Shown here in pieces: positions 1 to 7,812 of a DNA stretch of 34,206 bases. The position numbers and the translations under genes were made by a program. Within the stretch, counting starts at the first letter, position 1, and each line of letters starts with the position of its first letter. The notes under the pieces were generated by a model. The model saw nothing but the letters and a program-made list of their open reading frames with translations, was not told the origin of the DNA and searched no databases. Where the stretch lies: the NCBI GenBank assembly GCA_040007355.1, contig JBDTVE010000140.1, positions 1-34,206 on the forward strand. Direction: 5' to 3'. This stretch comes from JACMLD01 sp040007355 (GTDB taxonomy: Bacteria; Bacteroidota; Bacteroidia; Chitinophagales; Chitinophagaceae).

Positions 1-206
1 CCTGTTTGCAGACGCAGGCGCCGGCCGGTGCCTGTTTCCATCAATTCTTTCACTATTTGCATCATACAAACGCCCGGCACCACCGGCTGACCGGGAAAAT
101 GCCCTTTAAAAATGGCATGGTCGGGGTTAATTTTCAGTATTGCCCGGATATTTTCAGGTTCTATTACAGGACTCACAATTGTATAAAAGCTACCCGCTAA
201 AATCAT
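1..206 (-). CDS. FabZ/FabA-like 3-hydroxyacyl-ACP dehydratase (partial, C-terminus beyond window)
   Basis: The reading frame starts at an ATG at 206 and is open to the left edge, giving 68 codons. It contains the hotdog dehydratase signature GHFPGQPVVPGV at residues 35-46, with the catalytic-type histidine at His36. In FabZ the acidic partner sits 14 residues after this His; here that position is Gln50, so the enzyme may lack its own second catalytic residue. The start overlaps the stop of the upstream lipoprotein gene by 4 bp (ATGA), which supports both the start and co-transcription. In aryl-polyene systems dehydratases remove water from the 3-hydroxyacyl-ACP chain to form each new double bond. 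The likely partner is the second hotdog protein at 10078-10509. The family call is firm; the exact role is inferred from the cluster. Confidence 0.85.
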   Translation of the reverse strand, partial: MILAGSFYTIVSPVIEPENIRAILKINPDHAIFKGHFPGQPVVPGVCMMQIVKELMETGTGRRLRLQT

Positions 207-820
207 TGCTTCAATTTTTTTAACCCAATGGTGAAATTAAAATTCTGGTGGCTGATGCCGATGGTATCCGGCGTGCCGTCTGAATAATGCAACATCACCG
301 CCGTTACCACCACTTTTCTTTTTGATGCCCGTTCCAGCCGAACCAGCTGGCTACAGGCAGTGTCTGTAATATAATAATTATTGCCTTTGGTTTGCGGAAA
401 ACCATAATAAAAGAGCCCGTCTTTTTTTCGTACAAAAGCTTTTCCCGGTTCAAGATGCTGCATCAGCAGTATTTCAAAATCCTTGCGCAGGGTAGTCAGC
501 ACGGCTTTCTTATCCATCTGGGGTAATATATAATATACCTTAAACCCTCCTCCGCGGTTAAATTCAATGTCAAAATACTTAAACCCCATTTCATTGGAGA
601 ATACCAACCGTGTGCTGCTGTCGGGCATTGCCTTCATCAGCAACAGGCCACTGAGGTGTTTGCCCACTACATCTACCTGCGTATTGTATAATACTTTTGA
701 AAACCGGGGCCTGAACTTTAATACGCAGGCGGCATCTGCAGGCGTTTTCTCCATTTTCCGGTAAACGGAACTACAGGACAACAACAAGAAAAAAGCGCTA
801 CTTAATAGTAAACAGCGCAT
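203..820 (-). CDS. outer-membrane-type lipoprotein of the pigment cluster
   Basis: A 205-residue protein with a short, hydrophobic lipoprotein signal ending in LLLSC; the likely lipidated Cys is residue 16 from the start at 820. An alternative ATG lies at 835, giving 210 residues. I prefer 820 because it puts an Arg at residue 2 and shortens the overlap with the upstream LolA-like gene to 23 bp. No enzyme motif is visible. Aryl-polyene clusters commonly pair a LolA-like carrier with a small lipoprotein (DUF3261 type in Proteobacteria), so a role as an outer-membrane receiver for the pigment lipid is plausible. That role is inference from context only. The stop overlaps the next gene's ATG. 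Confidence 0.7.
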   Translation of the reverse strand: MRCLLLSSAFFLLLSCSSVYRKMEKTPADAACVLKFRPRFSKVLYNTQVDVVGKHLSGLLLMKAMPDSSTRLVFSNEMGFKYFDIEFNRGGGFKVYYILPQMDKKAVLTTLRKDFEILLMQHLEPGKAFVRKKDGLFYYGFPQTKGNNYYITDTACSQLVRLERASKRKVVVTAVMLHYSDGTPDTIGISHQNFNFTIGLKKLKQ

Positions 821-1433
821 CTGCAATAACAGCATTCAACTCTTTATTTATAAAACTAATGACCGTATTATCGCCTGATTGTTCATACATCTCCAGCCGG
901 TTAATGGAATAATCTTTTCTGGCCAGTATTATATTGATGTTCCGGAAATAGTCTTTTATTCCTTTCGCTACCGGCACCAATTCAATCAGCCATCCCTGTG
1001 CGCTTTCAAAAACAGCCACTTTAAAATCGGGATTACTCAATGCGGTACCCTGCACACAATCCACCATCATGCGGTTGATCTGCTGGAATAGCTTGTTTGA
1101 TTTGGCCGAGATCTTATTTACTTTTTGCCCGTCTTTCACCAATACATTGCTATTGTTAATGATAACCAGGTACTGGAAAGGCTGGTTATATTCCATCCGC
1201 ACCAGGTTGTCTTTTTTAAACCAGAACCTGCCTTTTGAGACAATTTTTTCCGAAAGCATCCCCAGGTTTTTCTCCTGTATAAAATCACTTTTAATGGCGT
1301 TGATGCGGCGGGAAGCGCCGGCAAACTGCTCCTTGAATTGCGCCAGGTCGGCCACGGGTTTATAGCCCGGGTATTGCGCCTGCAGACACAACGCGGTTAG
1401 CGTCAAACACCACAAAAAAATCATTCTATGCAT
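798..1433 (-). CDS. LolA-like periplasmic lipid/lipoprotein carrier
   Basis: This 211-residue protein begins with a Sec signal (MHRMIFLWCLTLTALCLQA, then Q). The mature part resembles LolA-type carriers: an early helix (KEQFAGASRRINAIKSDFIQEKN) followed by alternating strands with the FxQ-K and GRFWFKK-DNLVRMEY pattern typical of the family. LolA folds carry acylated cargo across the periplasm in a hydrophobic half-barrel. Its position between the deacetylase gene (8 bp overlap) and the lipoprotein gene, in a cluster that also encodes an MMPL exporter, suggests it carries the aryl-polyene lipid rather than general lipoproteins. The family is well supported; the cargo is inferred. Confidence 0.8.
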   Translation of the reverse strand: MHRMIFLWCLTLTALCLQAQYPGYKPVADLAQFKEQFAGASRRINAIKSDFIQEKNLGMLSEKIVSKGRFWFKKDNLVRMEYNQPFQYLVIINNSNVLVKDGQKVNKISAKSNKLFQQINRMMVDCVQGTALSNPDFKVAVFESAQGWLIELVPVAKGIKDYFRNINIILARKDYSINRLEMYEQSGDNTVISFINKELNAVIADALFTIK

Positions 1434-2199
1434 AAGGCGCTACGTTTAACAGCTTGTCGAGCCGTACAAATTCATATCCCCTGCCCCGGACTGCAGCAAT
1501 CAGTTGTGGCAATACAGACAGCGTGGTCTTACTGGTATCGTGCAACAAAATCACGGCGCCGGGTTGCAGCAGTGCAGCTATTTTTTGCAATAGCTTTTTT
1601 TCCTCTTTTATTACCGTATCCAGGCTGCGGATATTCCACCCAATGGCGGTATACCCCCCTTCCTGTACAACATTTCTCATATTGGGGGTGGTGACTCCAT
1701 AGGGCGGTCTGAATAACCGGGGGCTAACCCCAATGGTTTCCTTTACCCTTGTATTCATCAATTGCAGGTCGGCCAGCATTTTTTTGGTTGAAAAAAGGTC
1801 AAACCAGAAATGGTGCGAGTAGCTGTGATTGCCGATAATATGTCCCTGTTCGATAATTTGTTTCAGCATCCATTCCCTGCCGGTAATGTTTTTACCGATA
1901 CAAAAAAAAACCGCGGGCACCCTGGCTGTTTTCAACACTTCCAGTATTTCCACGGTGTATGCATCCGCCGGCCCGTCATCGAAGCTAATGGCAATTTGCC
2001 TGGTGACGGTGTTTGAACGGCACAAAACTTTCATAAAAAAATTGCTGCCCACATAGTATGAGCCATAGAATAGCAGGCCCGCATATAACAGCACCACTAT
2101 TATATAAACATATGCGGGTACCTGGTAACGGGTGGCCAGGCCAGCCAGCAGCAACAGCACAATAATAAAAACAATATTGGTATTTTTAAAGTTTAGCAT
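1426..2199 (-). CDS. membrane-anchored polysaccharide deacetylase (NodB domain, CE4)
   Basis: The 257-residue product has two N-terminal hydrophobic segments (about residues 8-24 and 28-47), then a NodB homology domain. Motif 1 is FDDGP with Asp74 and Asp75; motif 2 is HSYSHH with the metal-type His125 and His129; motif 3 is RPPYG near residue 164; a late LLHD motif is also present. All key carbohydrate-esterase 4 residues therefore seem intact. CE4 enzymes remove N- or O-acetyl groups from glycans or related amides. It overlaps the CLF-like gene by 7 bp and the LolA-like gene by 8 bp, so it is translationally coupled to the pigment cluster. Its substrate there is unknown; it may act on a sugar attached to the pigment or on an ester bond. 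Confidence 0.85.
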   Translation of the reverse strand: MLNFKNTNIVFIIVLLLLAGLATRYQVPAYVYIIVVLLYAGLLFYGSYYVGSNFFMKVLCRSNTVTRQIAISFDDGPADAYTVEILEVLKTARVPAVFFCIGKNITGREWMLKQIIEQGHIIGNHSYSHHFWFDLFSTKKMLADLQLMNTRVKETIGVSPRLFRPPYGVTTPNMRNVVQEGGYTAIGWNIRSLDTVIKEEKKLLQKIAALLQPGAVILLHDTSKTTLSVLPQLIAAVRGRGYEFVRLDKLLNVAPYA

Positions 2200-3251
2200 G
2201 CGGTTACCAGTATCAGCGAATGATGAATGTTTTCATAATGGTTATAAATAAGCACACGTTTTATGCCGGTGGCAGAAGCGGGGGCCAGCGTTACCGGCAG
2301 GCTGCCCTGTTTTAAAACAGCTGCCGCCAGCCACAAGGCAAAAGCCGTGCTGGTGGGGTATTCTCCGCAAAGCTGTTTATAACCAATCGTTGTTTTGTCT
2401 TTAAAAAGCGCATCGGACAATTTTTCATAGACCCTGTCTTTTCTGATATCGCCGTTACGACCGGTCACCAGCAGGTCTATGTCTGCCGGGGTAAGCGATT
2501 GCCGGGCTAAAAATTCCAATACCTGTTGTTCAATCTCGGCGCTGTGCGCAGGCTTATAAAAAAGGTGCAGGGCATCCAACACGGCATAGTTTTTTTGTGA
2601 TGCCTGGCAGCTTAATAAAAAGAACGCAGCTCCTTCTCCTGCTACCGTGCCTTTAGACTGGCTTGCCAACACCCCGGTATTGGCTGAAACCTCTTTTTTA
2701 TATAATCCAAAACGACTTAAAATGGCATGGCTTGCATCGGTAATTTCATCGGCTGCGCCCACCAGCACCGTTGAAGCGGCATTTTCCTCCAGCAGCATCA
2801 GGGCATCCAGCAAGGCGCTTTCAAAAGAAAAGCCGCGGTGAACAAAAGTGTTGTTGTAATGATGGCATTGCAGCAACAATGCTATTTGCGCGCCAATGGT
2901 ATTATGCGTTGATTGAATAAAAGCGGTGGGCGTAAGCATCTCTTCGTTTTGCTCCACCATTTTTTTCAGGAATATGCCGGTGTCTTCCAAACAGCCATAT
3001 GCAGTGCCCATAACAATGGCGCCAGGCGTTTGTACGCCTGCTTCCTGCAGGCATTCCATTGCCGCTGCGGTGCCCATTTTTATAATGCGGCTCATGCGAC
3101 GGATGGATTTTGCATCAATATAATTAAGATAATCCGGCTCCACACAGCGGAGGCGGTTGCCGGTTTGTGTTGCCGGTTCCTGCAGCAACGGCGGGTGGCC
3201 AAATGTTGGCTGGGGTGATATATTCCCCGTGGCGCGTATAAAGATTTTCAT
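2193..3251 (-). CDS. ketosynthase-like protein without active-site Cys (chain-length-factor type)
   Basis: A 352-residue thiolase-fold protein lying 1 bp downstream of a complete ketosynthase gene. It keeps the general KS order (GxAxGCLED-like N-half, VGAADEITD after the nucleophile region, GEGAAFFLL). The nucleophile slot reads RGFSFES around residues 139-145 with no cysteine. The two catalytic histidine motifs (HGTGT and TGHTLGAS in its neighbour) are replaced by GRNGD and a CGEYPTS segment. It therefore cannot be an ordinary condensing enzyme. In type II polyketide and aryl-polyene systems such proteins act as chain-length factors in a KS-CLF heterodimer. Pairing with the ketosynthase at 3253-4461 is the obvious inference from gene order. 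Confidence 0.75.
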   Translation of the reverse strand: MKIFIRATGNISPQPTFGHPPLLQEPATQTGNRLRCVEPDYLNYIDAKSIRRMSRIIKMGTAAAMECLQEAGVQTPGAIVMGTAYGCLEDTGIFLKKMVEQNEEMLTPTAFIQSTHNTIGAQIALLLQCHHYNNTFVHRGFSFESALLDALMLLEENAASTVLVGAADEITDASHAILSRFGLYKKEVSANTGVLASQSKGTVAGEGAAFFLLSCQASQKNYAVLDALHLFYKPAHSAEIEQQVLEFLARQSLTPADIDLLVTGRNGDIRKDRVYEKLSDALFKDKTTIGYKQLCGEYPTSTAFALWLAAAVLKQGSLPVTLAPASATGIKRVLIYNHYENIHHSLILVTAC

Positions 3252-3252
3252 C

Positions 3253-4461
3253 TTATGGCTTTGAAAAGATTAAAGATGAACAGTTGCCGCCAAAACCAAA
3301 TGAATTGCTCAGCACATGGTTCACAGTTATATTCTTTTGAAACAATTTCTCCGGTACAAAAGGCAGGGCCTGCATGGGTGTCTTCAAACGCAGGTTGGGA
3401 TAGATAAAATTATGTCTGATGGCCAGAGATGAAAACACCGCTTCTATACCACCGCTGGCTCCCAGGGTATGGCCTGTAAACGCTTTGGTAGAACTCATGG
3501 CCGGGTAATGGGGCTCAAATAAACGCTGTATGGCTGTTCCTTCGGATATATCGTTGTTAAATGTGCCGGTACCATGCAGATTAATATAGCTGATATCGGT
3601 GGTTTGCAGGCCGCTTAATTCCAGCGCGCCTTTCATAGCCAGGTAGGAGCCCGCACCATCCGGCGATGAAGCCGTTTGGTGATGCGCATCGTTTGCATTG
3701 CTGTAACCACTAAGCCGGCAGTACAGGCGATCTTTTATACCGGCCGCCACTTTTTCCGACACCAGCACCAGGTATCCGGCGCCTTCCCCCAGGTTAAGGC
3801 CGCGCCGATTTTCATCAAAAGGCATACAAAGGGCCTTGTCCAGGATCTGCAGGGTGTTAAATCCGTTGAGTGTAAATTTGGTCAGAGCATCGGCGCCCCC
3901 GGTAACCACCACATCCAGCAGGTTGTGTTTGATAAGCCTTGCGCCAAAAAAAATGCTGTTGGCGCTGGAGGAGCAGGCCGTGCTGATGGTAGTTATAAAA
4001 TTTTTGATTCCTAGGCCATCGGCTACCAGTTCCGTAACGGCTCCGCACTCATGATTGACTGCATTTTTTAACCTGCCGCTCTTATTATTTTTCAAAAATT
4101 CAGCAAAAAAAGATTCGGTTTTGTCCATACCGCCCACTGAATTTGCGGAGACAAACCCGGTGCGCAGACCGGCGGTATGGGCGATACCAGCATCCTGCCA
4201 GGCTTCTTTTGCCGCCAGCATACCCAACAAGGCGGTTCTGCTTACCTCCGGTGAAAACCCGGTAAGTGCTGCCAGTTGCCGGTTATCCAGTTTTACTTCG
4301 GCAACCGGTAGTATGCCCCGGTGGATAGTATCCAGCAAAGTAATGGCTCCAATACCGGCGTTGCCTTTTTCAAGCGCCAGCAAATTACTTGTTGTATTGT
4401 TGCCAATGGCGGAAACAACACCCACACCTGCTACATAAACGACTGCGCTCTTTGTGTACAT
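3253..4461 (-). CDS. beta-ketoacyl-ACP synthase (FabF-type, complete active site)
   Basis: A 402-residue FabB/FabF-family condensing enzyme. The nucleophile motif STACSSSAN places the active Cys at residue 163, and the two catalytic histidines are His296 (NLHGTGT) and His331 (TGHTLGAS). GLNLGEGAGYLVL and SNSFGFGGNCSSLIF are further family motifs. It performs decarboxylative condensation of malonyl-ACP with the growing ACP-bound chain. It is preceded by an ACP gene (6 bp gap) and followed by a Cys-less KS relative (1 bp gap), an arrangement typical of a type II KS-CLF-ACP set. Length is normal for the family. Confidence 0.93.
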   Translation of the reverse strand: MYTKSAVVYVAGVGVVSAIGNNTTSNLLALEKGNAGIGAITLLDTIHRGILPVAEVKLDNRQLAALTGFSPEVSRTALLGMLAAKEAWQDAGIAHTAGLRTGFVSANSVGGMDKTESFFAEFLKNNKSGRLKNAVNHECGAVTELVADGLGIKNFITTISTACSSSANSIFFGARLIKHNLLDVVVTGGADALTKFTLNGFNTLQILDKALCMPFDENRRGLNLGEGAGYLVLVSEKVAAGIKDRLYCRLSGYSNANDAHHQTASSPDGAGSYLAMKGALELSGLQTTDISYINLHGTGTFNNDISEGTAIQRLFEPHYPAMSSTKAFTGHTLGASGGIEAVFSSLAIRHNFIYPNLRLKTPMQALPFVPEKLFQKNITVNHVLSNSFGFGGNCSSLIFSKP

Positions 4462-4467
4462 AATTGG

Positions 4468-4722
4468 CTAGGCCTGCCGGCTTTTTATATAGTCTGCCAT
4501 GGTTCTTATGCTGCGGAATACTTTAGGACCGTCTTCTGCATTATTGAGTTTGATATTGTATCGTTGCTGCAATAATACTATCAGTTCAAGCGCATCAATA
4601 GAATCAAGGCCCAGTCCTTCCACAAATAATGGCTGATCATCTCCAATATCTTCAGGCTTCACATGCTGCAGATTTAACTGTTCAACAAGCTGCCTTTTCA
4701 AATCCGACATTAACTTATCCAT
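4468..4722 (-). CDS. acyl carrier protein (second ACP of the cluster)
   Basis: An 84-residue acidic four-helix ACP. The phosphopantetheine motif GLDSIDALEL puts the attachment serine at residue 41. It overlaps the upstream short KS-like gene by 8 bp if the ATG at 4722 is used; a second in-frame ATG at 4710 (residue 5) would remove the overlap. It would carry the aryl-polyene chain or starter after modification by the AcpS-type transferase at 17179-17553. Aryl-polyene clusters usually encode two distinct ACPs, and this is the one linked to the KS-CLF pair. Confidence 0.92.
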   Translation of the reverse strand: MDKLMSDLKRQLVEQLNLQHVKPEDIGDDQPLFVEGLGLDSIDALELIVLLQQRYNIKLNNAEDGPKVFRSIRTMADYIKSRQA

Positions 4723-5341
4723 GGTTTTTCTGATAAATGTGATGAATATTTTCTATGGTAAAATTTTTCGCTGTTGGTTTCGCTGTTTTTTCAACCAGGT
4801 ACAAACAGGCCAGGTATTCATCCTTTACTACTTCAACCCAGCCGCAGATACAGGCTTCCATTGCACCTGTAGTAAATAAATGGGCCACATACTGCTGTAT
4901 AAACGCTGCGTTGAAATCCTCAAAAATAAAAAAATCATTCTCGCCTTTAATATTATGCCGGATACAGATTTCGCCCAATACGATATTTGGCAGTGTATAA
5001 ACAAACAATGCCGGGCTGGCAATTGTTTTCACTGTTTGGTAATATTTGATATCTGTATCAAGGCTGCTGTTTTTATTTGACAGTACCAGCCCGATATCTT
5101 CCGGCTTATACAAAAACTTTTCAAACGAATTTTCAAGCAACAGCTCGGTTGCCAGCCAACCCAGTTTGGCCAGGTTATCCATTTTATAAAACCTGGGATA
5201 ATTGATGGCAAAATACTGGTAAACAGAAACCAGGAATGGTTGCAGCGTTATCCCTTTATTTTCAAATAACCGTTTTTCATCCTTATCAACAACATTATCG
5301 GCAATCCGGCAGCTGGCGGTAATATATAGGTTTTCAGTCAA
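4715..5341 (-). CDS. short ketosynthase-like protein (N-terminal KS half, Cys replaced)
   Basis: A 208-residue protein resembling only the N-terminal half of a ketosynthase. SPALFVYTLPNIVLGEICIR at about residues 109-128 matches the KS region before the nucleophile, and GWVEVV aligns with the GGAD region after it. By eye, the Cys position falls on Asp142 (FIFEDFNAA). No histidine motifs remain because the C-terminal half is absent. Short proteins of this kind occur in aryl-polyene clusters, where they are annotated as KS chain-length-factor-like; a structural or CLF role is inferred. The only in-frame start available near the expected N-terminus is TTG at 5341 (or ATT just upstream), because the frame is closed by a stop at 5351-5353. 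The frame runs undisturbed for its full length, so I do not think it is a pseudogene. Confidence 0.7.
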   Translation of the reverse strand: MTENLYITASCRIADNVVDKDEKRLFENKGITLQPFLVSVYQYFAINYPRFYKMDNLAKLGWLATELLLENSFEKFLYKPEDIGLVLSNKNSSLDTDIKYYQTVKTIASPALFVYTLPNIVLGEICIRHNIKGENDFFIFEDFNAAFIQQYVAHLFTTGAMEACICGWVEVVKDEYLACLYLVEKTAKPTAKNFTIENIHHIYQKNHG

Positions 5342-5350
5342 AATGATATA

Positions 5351-6604
5351 TTAATTAGCCTGCGTCGCATTAAATTTGTCGCGGGTTTCAATGGTTTTTG
5401 CCAGCTTAGTTACGGCCGGTTTTGCATTTTTCACAAACGGGTTATCCATATCCCACACATAACCAGCCAGCACGGAACATATCTGGTTTTTGATTTCCTG
5501 CACGGGGTTGTCGGCAAAAAAGATGGTATCCAGGGTGCCGTCGTACCAGGCTTCCACATAGGTACGAAAAGTGTTTACCCCCTGCATCATCGGCTCCATG
5601 TATTCTTTTTCCCAATCGATGGTTTCGCCTTTCAGTTTGCGTATCACCAGTTTGGCGGCTGTCTGGCTGGAAACCGTGGCAAGGGTAACGCCGGAAGAAA
5701 AAATGGGGTCCAGGAATTCCGTTACATTGCCGGTTAGTACAAAACCATCGCCATAAAATTTATCGGTGGTAGTTGACCAGGACTCCAGCACTTTTGGTTC
5801 AAATAAAAATTCCACATCTTTAAATCGCTCACTAAAATAAGGCTGGGTGGCAATCAGCGCGCGCAACTGCTCTTCATTACTGCCACCATATTGTTTAAAG
5901 AAATCCGGATGGCCCACAAAACCCAGCGAGGTAATACCACTTGAAAAAGGAATGATCCATATCCATACCCCGGGTGCGTGTACCACTATGGTGATCCGGT
6001 TGGGTTCATCGGCCATGGAACGGTTCTTGTCTACGGTATGTGCAAACAATGCTTTGCGCGGGGGCTGGTCAGAAGGCCTGCCAAGGTTAAATAAACGTGG
6101 TATTACGCGGCCGTAACCGCTACCGTCTATAATAAACCTGGCGGCTATCTGTGTTTTATTACCCTGTTTGTCTTCTACCGTTGATACCGAGCCTTCCTTA
6201 TTGAATTCAATACCGGTAACCGTTGTTTCGTACGAAACGGGCACGCCCATTTTCTCTACGGCATCGGCCAGGGTTTTGTCAAATTCTGCACGCGGAACCT
6301 GCCAGGTCCAGTTCCAGCCGGAAGTGAACTGGTCGGCAAAATAATAATCGCAGATCTTGCCATTCTTTACAAACTTGGCCCCGCATTTTTGCTGAAAGTT
6401 CTTCTCACTGATGGCGTCTACAAAACCCGCTTCTGTTAAAGCTTCCATGCAACGGGGCAATAGACTTTCACCAATAACAAAACGCGGAAATTTTAGTTTT
6501 TCAATAATCTTTACTTTATAGCCCGCCTTGTTTACAATGGAGGCAGCTACGGTTCCCGAAGGGCCGGCCCCGATTACCAGCACATCAACCTGTTCTGTAT
6601 TCAT
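5351..6604 (-). CDS. flavin-dependent halogenase-type FAD monooxygenase
   Basis: The start is the ATG at 6604 (417 residues); the longer frame begins only at a TTG and adds a poor leader. The N-terminal dinucleotide fold is VLVIGAGPSG. Flavin-halogenase hallmarks follow: FPRFVIGESLLPR, a lysine at residue 73 in QQKCGAKF that matches the catalytic-Lys region of PltA/CmlS-like halogenases, and a W-x-W-x-V-P element at residues 99-104 corresponding to the diagnostic WxWxIP motif. These enzymes use FADH2, oxygen and chloride or bromide to halogenate electron-rich aromatic or acyl substrates. Some flexirubins are chlorinated on the phenol ring, so ring chlorination of an ACP- or CoA-bound hydroxycinnamoyl intermediate is a reasonable role. 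A partner flavin reductase is not seen here. Confidence 0.82.
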   Translation of the reverse strand: MNTEQVDVLVIGAGPSGTVAASIVNKAGYKVKIIEKLKFPRFVIGESLLPRCMEALTEAGFVDAISEKNFQQKCGAKFVKNGKICDYYFADQFTSGWNWTWQVPRAEFDKTLADAVEKMGVPVSYETTVTGIEFNKEGSVSTVEDKQGNKTQIAARFIIDGSGYGRVIPRLFNLGRPSDQPPRKALFAHTVDKNRSMADEPNRITIVVHAPGVWIWIIPFSSGITSLGFVGHPDFFKQYGGSNEEQLRALIATQPYFSERFKDVEFLFEPKVLESWSTTTDKFYGDGFVLTGNVTEFLDPIFSSGVTLATVSSQTAAKLVIRKLKGETIDWEKEYMEPMMQGVNTFRTYVEAWYDGTLDTIFFADNPVQEIKNQICSVLAGYVWDMDNPFVKNAKPAVTKLAKTIETRDKFNATQAN

Positions 6605-6711
6605 GTGAGTAGTATTTACCTGTTCTGTTGCGGCTGCTAAAACGCCTGCCGCGATTTTCAACTATTGTATTCGTTTTGCATGCAAAGCCTGTTCCGCAGG
6701 TCATTGTGCCA

Positions 6712-7782
6712 CTATTTTCTTTTTTTACATTTTAAAAGGGTCTGGCTTAATCCAATATTGTCTACCTGTTCTGCGACGTCAAAACCGGCTTTATCCACAC
6801 AGGCTAAAAATGTTTCCGCGCTATACATCTGGCTGTTTCCATTGGCCAGGGCCGTAAAATACAAAGACGTCTGCTGCAGGCAGAATGCGGCTATTTCAAA
6901 ACGCTGTTTATCCCAGAAAGGTTCCAGTATATAAACATGACCGTTATCATCCAGCGCGTTATAGCACCGTTTTAAAATAGAAATAATTTCCGCTTCAGAA
7001 AAACAGTCCAGGAACTGGCTCATCCAAACGGCATCGTATCCTTTGGGAAACTGTACCGATTCATCCAGGATATTTACGGGCGAAAATGAAATGCGGTCCG
7101 ACAAGCCAAGCTCGGCAATTTTTTTCCTGGCCACGTTTAACTGGCCGGGCAGATCCATGATGGTTACCTGAATATCGGGTGCAAATGCCGCCGATGCAAT
7201 GGCCCATTTACCGGTATTCCCACCAACATCCAGTAAATTACGGGTGCCGTTGTTATATACTTTTGGCAATACCAGCGGAAAGGCATCATCAGAAAAAAAA
7301 TGATCAAAACTAAACCAGCTTTTTTGCACCTGTGCCGGAAGTTGCGACAGACCCTCGTAAATGGTTTTCCATTCGCCAAATTCTTTAAGCCCGGCCGGTT
7401 TGCCCGTTTCAATACTCTCATCCAGCGCAAAAAGACCTTTATAATTTACATCATGTATAAAATCCATATTTGTTCTGGTAAGCGGATCGTGCAAAATAAA
7501 ATAACCGGTTTTAGCCAGCGTATATTTTTTATTGTTGACCAGGATTAAACCCATGCTTAATCCCGATTCAAGCAGCACCCGCACGCCATAGAGCGGAAGG
7601 TTTACCCTTTCTGTTATTTCAGCAATGGTGAGCCCACCGGTGCCGCTGATTTCAATTTCTGCCAGGATACCGGAATTCCGGAGTACCCGGGCCGCCTGGA
7701 AAATGACGGGTCCAAAAGCAATCCATTGCGCGGTTTCCTTGGCTTCAAACGCAGATTTTTTATCCTTGCTAAAAAAATTCAT
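6712..7782 (-). CDS. SAM-dependent methyltransferase (O-methyltransferase/winged-helix family)
   Basis: A 356-residue class I methyltransferase. Residues about 20-100 look like the dimerisation/winged-helix region of Methyltransf_2-type enzymes (AARVLRNSGILAEIE, LTIAEITERVNL). The SAM-binding motif LDVGGNTG lies at residues 184-191, followed by an acidic MDLPGQL and the post-II VWMSQFLDCFSE segment. This family usually methylates phenolic or polyketide oxygens, sometimes carbons. Flexirubins carry ring methylation, so a tailoring role on the aryl ring is likely but not proven; the atom methylated cannot be read from sequence. It follows the ketosynthase at 30 bp and precedes the halogenase by 107 bp. 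Confidence 0.85.
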   Translation of the reverse strand: MNFFSKDKKSAFEAKETAQWIAFGPVIFQAARVLRNSGILAEIEISGTGGLTIAEITERVNLPLYGVRVLLESGLSMGLILVNNKKYTLAKTGYFILHDPLTRTNMDFIHDVNYKGLFALDESIETGKPAGLKEFGEWKTIYEGLSQLPAQVQKSWFSFDHFFSDDAFPLVLPKVYNNGTRNLLDVGGNTGKWAIASAAFAPDIQVTIMDLPGQLNVARKKIAELGLSDRISFSPVNILDESVQFPKGYDAVWMSQFLDCFSEAEIISILKRCYNALDDNGHVYILEPFWDKQRFEIAAFCLQQTSLYFTALANGNSQMYSAETFLACVDKAGFDVAEQVDNIGLSQTLLKCKKRK

Positions 7783-7812
7783 ACAGCTGATGGGTGTTGA
7801 TATTTTTGAATG

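Noticed and set aside
4715..5341. Short KS-like gene as a frameshifted pseudogene
   Set aside because: The frame is open for its full length, it is embedded in overlapping genes, and the C-terminal KS half is not present in any other frame nearby, so it looks like a real short protein.
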